A stretch of DNA of 64,000 nucleotides from positions 7,528,501-7,592,500 of the forward strand of contig CAMQGK010000341.1 of assembly GCA_947000775.1 (NCBI GenBank). Direction: 5' to 3'. The DNA is from Pterois miles (taxonomy: Eukaryota; Chordata; Actinopteri; Perciformes; Scorpaenidae). Every line of letters starts with the position of its first letter. Within the stretch, counting starts at the first letter, position 1. Below, one piece after another: positions 1-12,224 of this stretch. Under the pieces are notes generated by a model. It was not told where the DNA came from. It saw only the letters and a list, made by a program, of their open reading frames with translations, and searched no databases. Both the position numbers and the translations under genes were made by a program.

Positions 1-479
1 TTAACCGACAAACAGACTGTACACACATTGTCGCCACGACAATCCCACACCCTAAGCCGCACACACAAACAGTCTGTCAGAAACTCGCTAAAGTTACACC
101 AGAATGAGTGCGACGGCAGCGAGCACAAAGCCTCCAGCAGAGCTACAGCTGCTAGCGTAGCACAAACACACACACTGTTAGTCACTATCATTAATCTGGG
201 CAGACAGAGTATTGTTGCGCCAGGCAGACACACAGCTGACAACCTGCTAAAATAAAGTATATGTGCAGTGGAGACTTTCACTGGGAAAGTGGCTGCTGCG
301 GCACTACACGCAGCATCGTGGCTGCTACAGTAGCTCTCCTGATGATGAACTGTTGTACTCACATACTGCAGCTGGCGCATCGCTCCATGAGAGGCACAAA
401 TTTTGTCGGTTAATGGTTAATAATTGGTTTACGAGGGTTGGTTATTGGTTAGGAAAATTTTTCTAAATTAGCATCCCTG
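1..479. mobile_element. hAT-like non-autonomous element, cut by the window edge
   Basis: The sequence matches the outer parts of the 7104-8210 element. Shared pieces include the stretch around CTAGCGTAGCACAAACACAC, the run GGTTAATGGTTAATAATTGG, and the right terminus TTAGCATCCCTG. The left end lies outside the window. Confidence 0.7.
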
Positions 480-1823
480 CTTGAATATTAAGGAGTTGTT
501 CGTACTGACGAACACACAAGAATTATCACCCGACTCTGCAGTTACGCTAAGCTATGGGTTGTTTCAGCGTCTTTAAACACCAGGGCTGAAACAGTAACTC
601 AAGTAATTCGATTACTAAAAATCATCTACTGTATGCAAATTCAGTGTGATCGGATATAGTTATAGTACCTTTAAGGGCTGATTCGAATGCTTCAAAGTGT
701 TAACCATTGTCTTGGTAATCAACCTCCAAATCAGTATTTGAATACTTTCAATTTTTTATATATATAATTATGTAATAAGGACTAATCCCACAACATTATT
801 GATATTCAGCGTTAATTATTATTAGTTATTCTCAGGCAGATACTGATTTTTGTGGTGTGTGGAGGTCTGTGTTTGTAAAGTAGAGCGGCAGCAGCACTGA
901 AACAGGGGAGATGGAGACGGACAGACAAGAACATGTCAGTCTGCTGCACCGAGCTGCACCACAAACCTTCAAATACCTTTGGATATTTCTCACCGAAGCT
1001 TCAAAGGCCAAAAAAATTTTTTTAAAAAGGTATTCGGGACAGTCTTAGTACCTTTATAGGAGGACCTATAGTATTTATAGGAGATGCCCATAAGATATGT
1101 ACCTTTTTAAAGCCATTTGAAATTATTCTTTAAATGTATTTGTTTGAATTTCAGAAAAGTATTTGCTTAAAACCCACACTGTAGCCTAATGTAGCACTTA
1201 AATGCATTAAATTGGTTAAGAATTGACAGATATCATTATTGTAGGCAATTTAAGCAATATAAAGGTAGCTTTTCATTTATAAGAAAAAGTATATTTTCTA
1301 TGATTAATCAACAAAATAATCGGCAGAATACTTGATTACTAAAATAATTGATAGCTGCAGGCATATTTAACACATTGTTTTGGTTTTGGTTTGGGTTTAC
1401 GGCCCACAACTTTAAAGTTGTAGTCCATTTTCATTGCTCTATTTGGCATCATCTCCAGACAGCAACTGCACACCACCCGCCCAGCACCACACAACACACA
1501 GACATAGTTATCAGCTAGCTAGTGAACAAATTGGAGCATTTAGCAGCTAAAGCCAGATATTTCCCTCTGGAGCTGGTGGATTTTGTGTTTAAGTTAGCTG
1601 ATTATACTACTCTTAAGTGGAAAAAAAAAACAATTAATGCACGTTTAACATTCAACTGTTAGCCCTGTATTGAATTGTTTTGTAGCATACTATGTATAGC
1701 ATCATCTGCTGGCATTTAGGAGCATAAGGGCAGAAAAAAAAGGTGGTTAGCTAGCTAAAAACATTCAAGAGACAGTGTTCCCAAGCTAATTAACTTCACC
1801 ACTGACAGTTGCAGCCATGAATG

Positions 1824-1826
<3 letters not shown>
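480..1826. other. Intergenic, no gene; old hAT-like remnant
   Basis: I see no exon-like ORF. Sequence near 1303-1362 (ACTAAAATAATTGATAGCTGCAGG) resembles the end of the common fish hAT MITE that ends in a GCTGCAG-type terminus, so part of this stretch is probably decayed transposon. Confidence 0.4.

Positions 1827-1890
<64 letters not shown>
1827..1890 (+). repeat. (TG)32 microsatellite
   Basis: The sequence is an uninterrupted TG dinucleotide run of 64 bp. Confidence 0.98.
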
Positions 1891-1891
<1 letters not shown>

Positions 1892-2878
1892 ATGTGTTTT
1901 CTTCATTAGGGAACCTTCAGGTTGTCAGGAAATAGCCTCCAGATACAAACTAGTGCAAAATGCAGATGTAGTGTAGCTGTTGGGTTTAGTATTAACTTTG
2001 CTGCACACACTGTCAGGATGAATGTGATGTTACAAAGACAAAGGAAAGACACAATAATCCTCCCATAAAGATCCGCAAGTAGGTGGAGACATTTGTCTAA
2101 TTGAATCTTGCATACATTAGCTCATTAAAATGATGAACACAAATATCAGTAAGCCTGAGCAAGTGTAGCATTACTAACAGGGAAGTTTACCATTCTACGT
2201 GAGTATTGTTTTTTATGTATGCCTGAATAAAAGGCCATTACACTGGTTAGTATTTACTTCAAAATGAAATATGTCACTTAGTAAGAAGCGATCGCAGCAA
2301 CAAAAAAGGATTTTCTCCATTGTGCAAGTTGTCACAAACCAAAAAATTAATGAGCCACTTCCTCACTAAAATGTATCAGTTTCCCTGCAGAGCTAAAGCA
2401 AGCATCGAACGCCATTACACACAAACCTAACGCTGCCATTATCGCAGCCATTTCAGTTTTCCCAAACGTGTAAGTGCTCCATTCAATATGGCCAAACACC
2501 TCAGTCGTATGTGGTGGAGTTTTCTGTGAGGCAGTTTGAGGGAAGAGGAAAAAGCCACAGTGCCTAATAAGAGAGCCTCGGCAGCTTTATAAAACAGCAT
2601 CTCAAATGCAGCTTACAGTACGTGACAGCCACAGTTTATATGACAAGAAGCCACACATATAAATTGATACTTTAGATCTTTTATTAAAGCACATTCATAT
2701 CCCAGCAGCCTGGTGTTGTTTAAGTATTACAATATGTGGACGTGCTAATAAATTTATCATATTCATTGTTGTTCTTTTTCTTTTTATGTATAAAGATATT
2801 AGCCAAGATGTGATCAGGCCAGCCCGGCGGAAACAGAAACATTACAGCATATTAAAGTTATCTGATAATCTGTACAGC
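1891..2878. other. Intergenic, nothing recognised
   Basis: AT-rich sequence without an ORF over 60 codons, splice-bounded exon or obvious repeat. Confidence 0.5.
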
Positions 2879-3121
2879 TGACAATTATTTTAATTGTTGA
2901 TTATTCTGTTGATTATTTTCTTGATAACAGGTTAGTTGTTTGGTCTATAAAATGTGAGACAATGGTGAAATCGAGATATGCAGTTTACTGTCACGGAGGA
3001 GTAAAGAAACCAGAAAATATTCATATTTAAGAAGCTGAAATCAGATTGAAATCAGATCAGACTTTTGACTTTTACTCAAACCAATAAGTTGACAACTAAT
3101 CCATTAATTGCTGCAGCTCTA
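2879..3121. mobile_element. hAT-type MITE remnant
   Basis: It shares GGAGTAAAGAAA-CAGAAAA and ATTTAAGAAGCTG-AATCAGA with the MITE at 52047-52353 and ends TTAATTGCTGCAGCTCT. The left terminus is degraded. Confidence 0.7.
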
Positions 3122-5264
3122 GATGTGATTATTCTTCATTTAATTCCTACTTAATGTTAAAGAACCAATAACTTGGATTTTACACGTTAATAATGAAATA
3201 TATACAGTTTTATTCCTGATAACAAATTTCAAATGAGCTTGTTTAGAGATTTAGAATATTTTGGCATGTTTTTTAGTGCTGCATCATTTATTGGTCTCAT
3301 TATCATTCACTCATCATTCATAAGCACAACTTAAATTCTGCATAGTTTATTTAAATTTCCTGCTGTTCGTATATATATAAACCATATTTTCATTTATTTA
3401 TTTATTCATTTTGTGAACTGCTGTTGTATGCAGCACATTTAATGCTTTAATGGCACCTGTATTTTTCAGAGTGAATATAACAGACCACAAAGTGGAGGCT
3501 GCTTTTGCCGTTTGCTGGGCTCATTTCAGTTTGCCCTAAAATGCTGCCAGAGGGGGTCCAATTTGGGATGGCTGGAGCATCAAAATCCATATTCTGCGTG
3601 ACCTTAGAAGCCCCAGTTTTGTTTTCTTTTCATGCCGTTTCGGTTTAGAGAGACACAAATGCTTTCTGTATATTTTAGTGATATTTAATGCAGAAATGTT
3701 TTTGTCCAGAGGGGGGATTCAGTCGGTGCAGAGAAAAGGCTTTACAGCTGTTACATAGACTTAGAATACATGATTAGCTGCCACACAGTCAGACACTGAA
3801 TTAAAAGGTCTGTCAGTCAATTTCACTGTGAAAATGTCTTTGCTCCTATAATTTGTGTGACTGTTGTCAGGATGTTATTGGATGGAAGATTTAAATATCT
3901 CCCTTTAGGATTTTATTCAGGGAGGGAAGTAAACAAACAAAAACATTGTGTGATTACCATTTTGAGCCTCATTAGATGCAAACATGAGTGTTTCACTGCA
4001 AATACACAATATATCACTGTCTGTCAACAAAGTCAGTGAATTTACAGATGAGAAACTTGTGTTTTTTGTCTTAACTGGCCAAGGTTTGTCTCCAGCAAAT
4101 TTGCTATGATCTTGAACTGAAACAATCCATCCTTCTTTTCAAAAGCAAGATTCCCCCACACTGTTTCAGAGCATTGTGTCAAAGGGTTGCATGCCCCTGA
4201 AGTCCTGCAGCATTTAGGGTGCAGTGTCCTTATTCAAAATGCTGTCCTTGCCCTTGAGATTCATGCATGTCACTGGCAGTAACGATTTATATTTGGTACG
4301 GCTGACAGCACAGTGAAGAGAGGGAGGGAGGGAGGGAGAAGTCTGTTTTGAGATTTGCGCTACAACATTTGTTTGTAGAGGGGATGATTGGATAAGGCAG
4401 GGAATCCTCAATTGGTTTAAATGTCAACTGGTCAATAAAAGCCTGGCATCCTGTCACTTCTCATTTGTACAGAGACAGAGGATGCTATTAAAAAAATGAA
4501 ACTAAAATTACCAACCTGACATTTCCCCATTTACTCACTGTTGTTCCTCATGTCTAAACGGTCCTCGAGTAACTGTAAATCAGCTCCCTTCAGATTCCTC
4601 AACACTCAGCCTATGATTTCTGACCTCAACGAATCCATACATTATTTCCTCCAGGATGGTATTTATACTACATGTCAGACTGCACGTCTTAAATCCTTGT
4701 TGATCACATGGTTAAGAGCTATAGAAAGTAAACCTAATTTGGATTAATCCTCGCTTTTCACTATGACACAGTTCACCCGGCCTGTCTCAACACACTGAAC
4801 ATGGCATCCTGACATGAATCCAAATCAGGTTAGCACACACACGTTTCATCTGAATTAAAGGTTGAAGGACAAAATCAGGAACAAATCGGACACCGGTAAT
4901 GGTTCAGGCCCTGTGTTGTTTTTTTTTTTTTTTAAAGGAACAGTTTGACATTGTTTGCTGAAAGATGAGACTCTCCTCCCAAGAGGAACAACCACATCAG
5001 CCGTTTGATAATTTGTTTAATTTGCAGGACTTGAGATGACATTACTGATACCACACTCATGCCTGTATGCTAAATATGATCCAGCAGGATATTGGCTTAG
5101 TTTAGCATAACTTTCCCTATTTACCGCCATGTCCCAGTCTTGTCTGTAAACAACCTTTTTGTTAATAGCCAACTGTTTGATCTATAGGATGAGATTTAGT
5201 TGGAAACGACACGATTACTGCAGCAGCCTCCCACTAAAGTGAACGTTAGCTAGCCATGCTAGAT
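3122..5264. other. Intergenic, nothing recognised
   Basis: There is no gene-like sequence. A short GGGA repeat lies near 4318-4340 and a poly-T run near 4918-4934. Confidence 0.5.
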
Positions 5265-5447
5265 TTTAACATGAATAATCATGTTAATCACAACCCTAAA
5301 TCCCTCACAGTTTCTAACCATGCAAACTTTCCCAATTAGCTGCTGCAACAACTTGTCTGGGCGATGTCACAGGATTTGCTTGTTTGGCCATGTGTGAAGC
5401 AAAAATGTCTTGGGGTACATGTTGGAGCTTAAACCACAACATTAATC

Positions 5448-5491
<44 letters not shown>

Positions 5492-5945
5492 AAACATCCT
5501 CTGAGAGGATAAGAATTAGTCTGTCCTCATGCATATTTGGTACAAACATAAAAATAATGCCAATTGGTATGTACAGTAGTGGTGTAGTTATGTTTGAACA
5601 GTACAAAAAAAAATCTCAGGTATATTCAACTTGTGCAGCCAAATTGGCCACGATGATCGTCATATTTTCTCCACCTATTGTAATTCACTTAAAATGTCAT
5701 ATAAGTATGCCAATGCTGCTACACAGTAAAGATAATTTAATCATACTGGAAGTCAGCAAGGGCAATTTCACTGGTTAGCCAACCAATAATAATGGCAGTA
5801 TTAATAATCTAATAATGATGACTAGACAGTTTTAAACTACATGGTGTGATAAGTAGCAGGTGATAAACTTTGAGTATATACCTTTTTCTGGTCATTGGTT
5901 AGCCCAATAAATCATGATGTCCAGCTACTTATAAATATGTACTGT
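5265..5945 (+). repeat. Copy A of a 0.7-kb duplicated segment
   Basis: It is colinear with parts of 8595-10470. Shared pieces include CAAACTTTCCCAATTAGCTG, GTCACAGGATTTGCTTGTTT, CCTCTGAGAGGATAA, ATTGTAATTCACTTAA and AGCCCAATAAATCATGATGT. It is either a local duplication or two insertions of one unnamed element. Confidence 0.75.
5450..5488 (+). repeat. (TC)n microsatellite
   Basis: A 39-bp uninterrupted TC run, absent from the other copy of the duplicated segment, so it expanded after the copies separated. Confidence 0.95.
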
Positions 5946-7095
5946 AATAAAACCAACAATTTTCAGAACATAGACACAGTTTTCATATTTATCATTTCAA
6001 AGTGAGGACACAACTAAAAGTGCTGTTAGAAATATTCAGTATCCTACATTTTCGTTTTCTGATGAACATGCAGCTAGAAAGCTTTTATCATCAAATTTTC
6101 AGGTGTGTTTTTATTTATTGGGTGCAACAATCTGTAATAACAGCATTGCCTGTAGGTATACAGTAAATAAATCGCTTTCTAATTTTCAGGATGAAGATAC
6201 CATAAATCAGACGTGATAGTTCAGCACCAGACCCGTCTCCACAACAAAGACAGCATGTATGCAAAAATCATAAAATTCTTATGGGATTCCCTATTAGATG
6301 CCGCCACACATACAAGATTAAAACTGCCATTCATCCGATAAGAATAGTGAAGACTCTTTCATTCCCACTTTTTCCTCCGAGGACTTTGTTTTTTCTCTGC
6401 AGAGCTCCAAATGGTAACAATGAATATGTTAGAGAGTTCAAATCAGGCAAATAATCCAGGCCGTGAACATTCACGCAGGCTCTCTGCTGTCTACTCTCAG
6501 GATTAAATCAATGAATACAAGTAAACAAACAAACAAACAAACAAACCACAGAGCCAAGATAAAGATTTCTGCTCGGGCAAGCTTGTGTCTTCTGTTAATG
6601 AGCCAACCCAAGACAGGCTGCAGATAAAACTGCTCTGCTGTCTGGTTCCAGTCAACAGACCCAGTTTCATCCATGTATCTATAGAGACAATGGCTCTTTG
6701 TTCGACAAGAGACAGAAACACGGTGTCTTATACGAAAATCTATCAACCTTACCAAGAACATAACAGCCCTACCTGCTTCTATGCAGACCTTTTTGTTGTT
6801 TGTCCCTTTTAAACTTCACTTTCTGGTGCTCACGATTGCTGCATCACTGAAGAGAAGGCCGTTGTGATTGGATTATTTTCTCAACTCTACTGAAACGGGG
6901 CTGAAAATTCACTTACATTAGAAACGATAATATAACTGTAACTACTAAGCAACAGTCACACACCAAGTGTTTCGACCCTCTCGGTCCTGCTCTTTCAAAA
7001 AATGCCCTTATATCTGTTTCTTCACATTACAAATTCAGGACAGACAAGAAAATCAATTAAGTGGCAGAGGGCACTGATGATACTAATTGATCCTC
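5946..7095. other. Intergenic, nothing recognised; short (CAAA)n tract
   Basis: No gene is seen. A CAAA tetranucleotide run lies at about 6522-6546. The overlapping reading frames around it show no family motif. Confidence 0.5.
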
Positions 7096-7103
7096 TTGTG
7101 AAT

Positions 7104-8210
7104 TGGGATGTTAATAATCAACTATTCAACCAATAACTGACATTATGCATTTAACCGATAAACGCTATCGGTTAAGCTTTAAAATAAATATTAATAACTA
7201 ATTAAAAAGCTGAGAACAATGCAGAGAAGTGGCTCGTCACTTTAAAGAGAAAACCTGGTCCACCTTAAGAGGGAGCCGGCGCAGATACAGAAAGTTGGTG
7301 GTGGATTTCCACACATTCCCCGCATTTTACAGAAAAGGCCGGAGCAGACTCTCTCTGCTCAGGACACTGAAGTCTTCTGGATTGCAGGGGGGCACTGCTG
7401 AAGACCTTTTATGACGCTGTGGTGTCTGCTGGGGCAGCAGCATCTCAGCTGCAGACAAGAAAAAACTCAAGAAGGTGATTGGGAAAGCCAATTCTGTACT
7501 GGGATGCCCCCTTGATCCAGTGGAAGTGGGGGAAGAAAGGCGGATGATGGCTGAACTGTCAACCATGCAGGACACCACCGCAGCACTGGAGGGCTCCTTC
7601 AGCGACAGGCTGCTCCACCCGAAGAGTGTGAAGGAGCGCTATCGCAGGTCCTTCCCTCCTGCAGCTGTCAGACTCCACAACCAGCACTGCTCCCAGTAGA
7701 CTACATACACACCAAAACTACAAGAACTGTACTATACTGTACACTGACTGTGTAATATCAGTACTACTCAGTTGTAAACCTCAGCTCATACTGTGCAATA
7801 CTCTCAGGTGAAACTTCATTACAATAACTTATCTTATCTTGGCTCAAGACTTCCAGCTGAGGAGTTGTAGCTTGTAGCCTCGTAGCATTTACTCACCGAT
7901 AGATAAACTGTACACACTGTCTGCTACAGCTACGTTCACAGCCATAACACCACCAACAACCCCACTCTCACCACCACAACACACCCACGGTCAGTCAGAA
8001 ACTCACTGAAGTTATGCCACAGTGGCCACATAGCCATCTGCAACGCTAGCAGGTAGCAGCTGCTAACGTAGCACAAACACACACTGATTGTCAGGCAATC
8101 GCTATCGTTAATCAGATCTGATTGTGAGGCACATATCTTGCTGGTTAACGGTTAATAATCGGTTCACGAGGGTCAGTGAGCGGTTAAGAGCGTTTTACTA
8201 GCATCCCTAT
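7104..8210. mobile_element. hAT-like non-autonomous element with 8-bp target duplication and nested LINE piece
   Basis: TTGTGAAT occurs at 7096-7103 and again at 8211-8218, flanking termini TGGGATGTTAATA and CTAGCATCCCTAT (inverted, imperfect). The outer sequence matches 1-479, and the inside is interrupted by a LINE fragment. An 8-bp duplication and short terminal inverted repeats are typical of hAT transposons. No transposase is encoded. Confidence 0.85.
7205..7845 (+). pseudogene. Truncated non-LTR retrotransposon, C-terminal end of the ORF and 3' tail
   Basis: Broken frames read KTWSTLRGSRRRYRKLVVDF, VCWGSSISAADKKKLKKV, VIGKANSVLGCPLDPVE and KERYRRSFPPAAVRLHNQH. This is the usual end of fish LINE polyproteins downstream of the reverse transcriptase. 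At least two frameshifts are present, around 7411 and 7465. The 3' tail ends in TTATC repeats near 7835. It lies inside the hAT element, so it inserted there later. Confidence 0.85.
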
Positions 8211-8594
8211 TTGTGAATGAACAACACTGATTCTGACTTGATGTCTCTTGAGTACTGATTAAACATCTGCTCCTTCAGCTCACTAAACACAGGAGTCTTC
8301 TGTATTTCAGCTGTACTGCTGGTGTTATTAGTTTGAACTGCAATATTAATGTTTTTCAGAGCATACAAGCACAGCTTTGTACAGTGTAGCCCAGGTATCT
8401 GGCAGCAAAAGAGCAATGCACAGTCATTGCAACAGCCATATTTATCTGTTTGTAAATGTGTCTTTGCAGTCCTTGCATATTTCCCAGCTGCAACTAGCCT
8501 GAAAAGGAAAACAGGAAACAGAGCACGAATTATCTATTGTGGCTATTCAAGTAAATCTGTTAAATGATTGGTATTTCTCATTTGTGTTTTTAAC

Positions 8595-10470
8595 GTGAAT
8601 AAGCACGTTAACTACAACCCTAAAACCCCAGTTCCTCACAATTTCTAACCATCCAAACTTTCCCAATTAGCTGCTGTACCATACAGCAACAACTTGCCTG
8701 GGAGATGTCACAGGATTTGCTTGTTTGGTCGTGTGTGATCTGCCAAAACAAAATGTCTTGGGATTTATGTTGGAGCTTAAACCACTAGATTGCTCTGGTT
8801 AATGGTTTCCAGTCTGTCGGTCTCTCCTTTAGAACTTCCTATGTTACAAAGGGGCTTCATTAGCCTCTGAGAGGATAATAATCGGGCTGTCTTCATGTAT
8901 ATTTGGTACAAAGAGAAATATGTCAAATTCAAATTGGTGTGGTAGTGGTTCAAGATGCTTTTGATGGGAGGCTCTATAACAGAAAGAAAAAAAAATGTAA
9001 ATATACAGGGACATAAAAAATACATAAAAATATAAGAAGCAGTCACTAGGAAATACAAAACTACAAAACTAATTAACCCTAAGAGACCTGCATGGCCAAG
9101 GGCAATCCCAACCGCCTTTACTGTTTTCAGGGGCTCTAGTTTTAGAGCTACAGTGACACAACAGATATCATATGAAACTAGAAAACACACACATACAGTG
9201 CACTGCTACCATATCGGGAAGGAGGTTAAATAATGCTCCAAATTTGATATCCAAGTTGGCAGCTGACCTCAAGATGTGTGAATACAAATGGGTTCTATGG
9301 GTACCCACGAGTATCCCCTTCACAGATATGCCCATTTTGTGATAATCACATGCAGTTTTAGGCAAAAAAATGCAGTTTTTTCATGCACTGTAAATGTGTT
9401 ATTTTCGCCTATTCTAAAAATGATGTATTTGAATATTTCTTTATACTGGGGTCCCTAAACAGTCTTGGAGTTACATAAACTGGATATCACTGTAAAGCTG
9501 AGACTCTTGTGGATCCAATGAGTCCAACTGTATTCATGTGTGATGATGTTAGTCCCCATGGGACCATTTCACTGTAGTGACAGTGTACTGACCTCACTGT
9601 ATAAAAGTGTGTAACAAATGGTATCAACCCAAAAATTGTTGCAACAACTTTTGAGATATAATAGAGCATTGAAATGGTCATCATTTATCATAATGTACTT
9701 TTATCATAATGTTCTAAACACTTATACACTTTTAGAATTAATTTCAAATAATGAAATAATTAATTCACGTTTATATTTCAGATTTATGACTAGAACAACT
9801 TCTCACATAGAGCTGCATCTCACATTAATCTTCAGGTTTCCAACTTTCAGATGATGTACACCACTTCTATGTGACATCTACTGTTGACCTGCTATCTCCC
9901 CCTAAAAAAGATAATAACAGGTCTACTGTGGGTCTCAGAGGGTTAATGTATAGAAAAGTGACTTAACATATACGGTAAATAACCTAAAAACTAACCCTAA
10001 TAAATAACTTAAAACCTAACATAAATAACCTCAAATACTAATGCGGAGCTCCCGGCAAGTCGCCCTCCTCCTACAGCGCCAAACGTGTTGTTGTATTTAG
10101 TATTTATTATTTCATTATTTTTCTGTTTATTTATTTGTGCAGACTGTAGAGACAGGACACTATGATCACATAGTATTTTCTCCTCCTATTGTAATTCACT
10201 TAATTTGTCATATTGTAGGACAGTAATCCAATGCTGCTAGACAGTAAAGATAATCTGATTATACTAGAAGTCAGCTACCGCAATATCATTACCTAGTCAA
10301 CTAATAATAATGACATTATTAATGTAATAATTCTTATTAGACAATTTTATATCAAACAGATCCAAGGTGTGATAAGCAGCATGTGAAAAGTAGTCCAGTA
10401 TATCTTTATCTGATCGTAAGCTAATTAGTTAGCCCAATAAATCATGATGTACAGCTGCTTCTAAGTATGT
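8595..10470 (+). repeat. Copy B of the duplicated segment, split by inserted transposon
   Basis: The left part (about 8595-8975) and right part (about 10160-10470) are colinear with 5265-5945. About 1.2 kb between them is inserted sequence, including a TTAA-flanked element. Confidence 0.75.
9073..9946. mobile_element. TTAA-flanked piggyBac-like non-autonomous element
   Basis: The ends are TTAACCCTAAGAGACC and GGTCTCAGAGGGTTAA, an inverted repeat with a TTAA target at each end, the piggyBac signature. No transposase is present. A degraded relative lies at about 31550-32320. Confidence 0.8.
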
Positions 10471-12224
10471 CTATAAGCCAGTTACACACATATAGTAAAA
10501 TTCATTGTACAGGGTGTCTTATCAACAAAACTGAGGTTTTCACAAGAAAAACTGTCTGAATTCTTCATTTATTCTCATTAAATTAATTATTTTTGGATCT
10601 GATCCCATTCTGTCCTGCTCACAGCTTTTACAGCGCTGCTGTATGATTTATTTTTCTGTAACAGAAAATGAGAATGACTTTCAAATCATCTCCAAGTGTG
10701 AAATCTGCTCACTTTTGTCAAAGACAGGTGCAAACGAGGCACGCAGATAAAGTTTTTAAACCACTTTAAAAATCTGCCTGTCCTTTGAAATCCAGAAGCA
10801 ATGACTGACAGTTTGCAAAATCATATTTTATAATAAATGGCCTGTCATATCGCGCAAACACGCACATCTAATGTTAAAAAATGAGATGGCTTTACAGATG
10901 GTTTCTTCTCTCCCGCCTCTATCATCAGCGCGGTAACTGAGGGAATGTACAATGACAGCAAAAATTGCTGGCAATAATTCAATTGAGATGCAATCTCAAC
11001 GTTCACCGAATGGGCTTAATATGCCGGAGCAGTCATTGTTTACTATTAAAATCCATGAAGCTGTCACTTCAGGCCCAGCGATAGACTTATTTATTTATTT
11101 ATTTGAGAAGGCGAGTGTGTCGCTGAATTGTTACACCTGCTTCCTTCTAGCTGGGGACCTTGACTTCAGTCAGACATGGTAAACTGAATGGACTAAAGAG
11201 AGAGAACTCCATTTGCAAATCAACATTATTCATCGGCAAAACATTCAACTACAAGGAGCGAAAAGATTTCCCTCCTTTGTACTGAATGCCAGAAGTATGT
11301 GTAAAGAGCACCACTTTTCTGTAGCAGGAAATTTCCTTGTTGCTGCAGGGTTTCTGACCCCAGAGGGTGGAATGATGGGAGATATTTCACTGTCAGTTGC
11401 AGTCTCGTATATTTTACCTACAGTAACTGTCAAAAGCAAGTGCACTTTAAAAGCCTCCACGAGTCGCTGTTAAAACAGAAAGAAAAAAAAAGAGACATTT
11501 GATTTGCATTTGAGGGAAGCAGCTAAATCAAAGTTTCGTGAATTCAATTTTTAATAGATGCTTTTCTTTGTTGCAGTCGCTCTTATGCACGTCCTCCATG
11601 TGAGCCTGCGTACAATTCAAAAACAAAAAAGCACAGCGCATTGCTAATAGGCAGAAAAAGACCGAGCAGTTTTCTGGGTTACATTGTGTCCTCTGTGTTT
11701 TCTGCAAACTGAAACAGACACTTCTGAACCTTGTGCTTTATTAACTGGCAATTCCTGCATTATGCCGTTTCATTAAAACTGTTGCGCCCGAAGAATTGAG
11801 CTGGGGACTGAGAGAATAATTAAGATTCAGAGGACTACATGTGCATTGTTATTGCAACAAAAGACTGCTGTACAACTCATCAATGAGTTAGTAAAGTTCA
11901 AATCAAATGTACTTGTAAAATAAATTTTAATTAAGTGATAATGAATTGCTCACAGAATATCATAGAAACGTAACTTGTGAAAATCAGTGGCTATAGTCAG
12001 ACAACACTGTGTCTTCATTAGGTGACTGCAGGAATGCCAAACCAGGGCAAGCCGTTTGAACAATTACTAGCTGGACAGGATATTCAGTCATTCGGCAAAA
12101 CTCCAATTTTAGATATCCGCCATTTTGACTATTACGAGTCAAACTACTTTTGCCATTCATGTATATGGGGTTTCTCATTACAGGTATCTACAGTTTGGTT
12201 GCAGATATCCACAATATGAATTAA
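10471..12224. other. Intergenic, nothing recognised
   Basis: This is mostly non-repetitive AT-rich sequence with short frames lacking any family motif or convincing splice sites. Confidence 0.5.
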
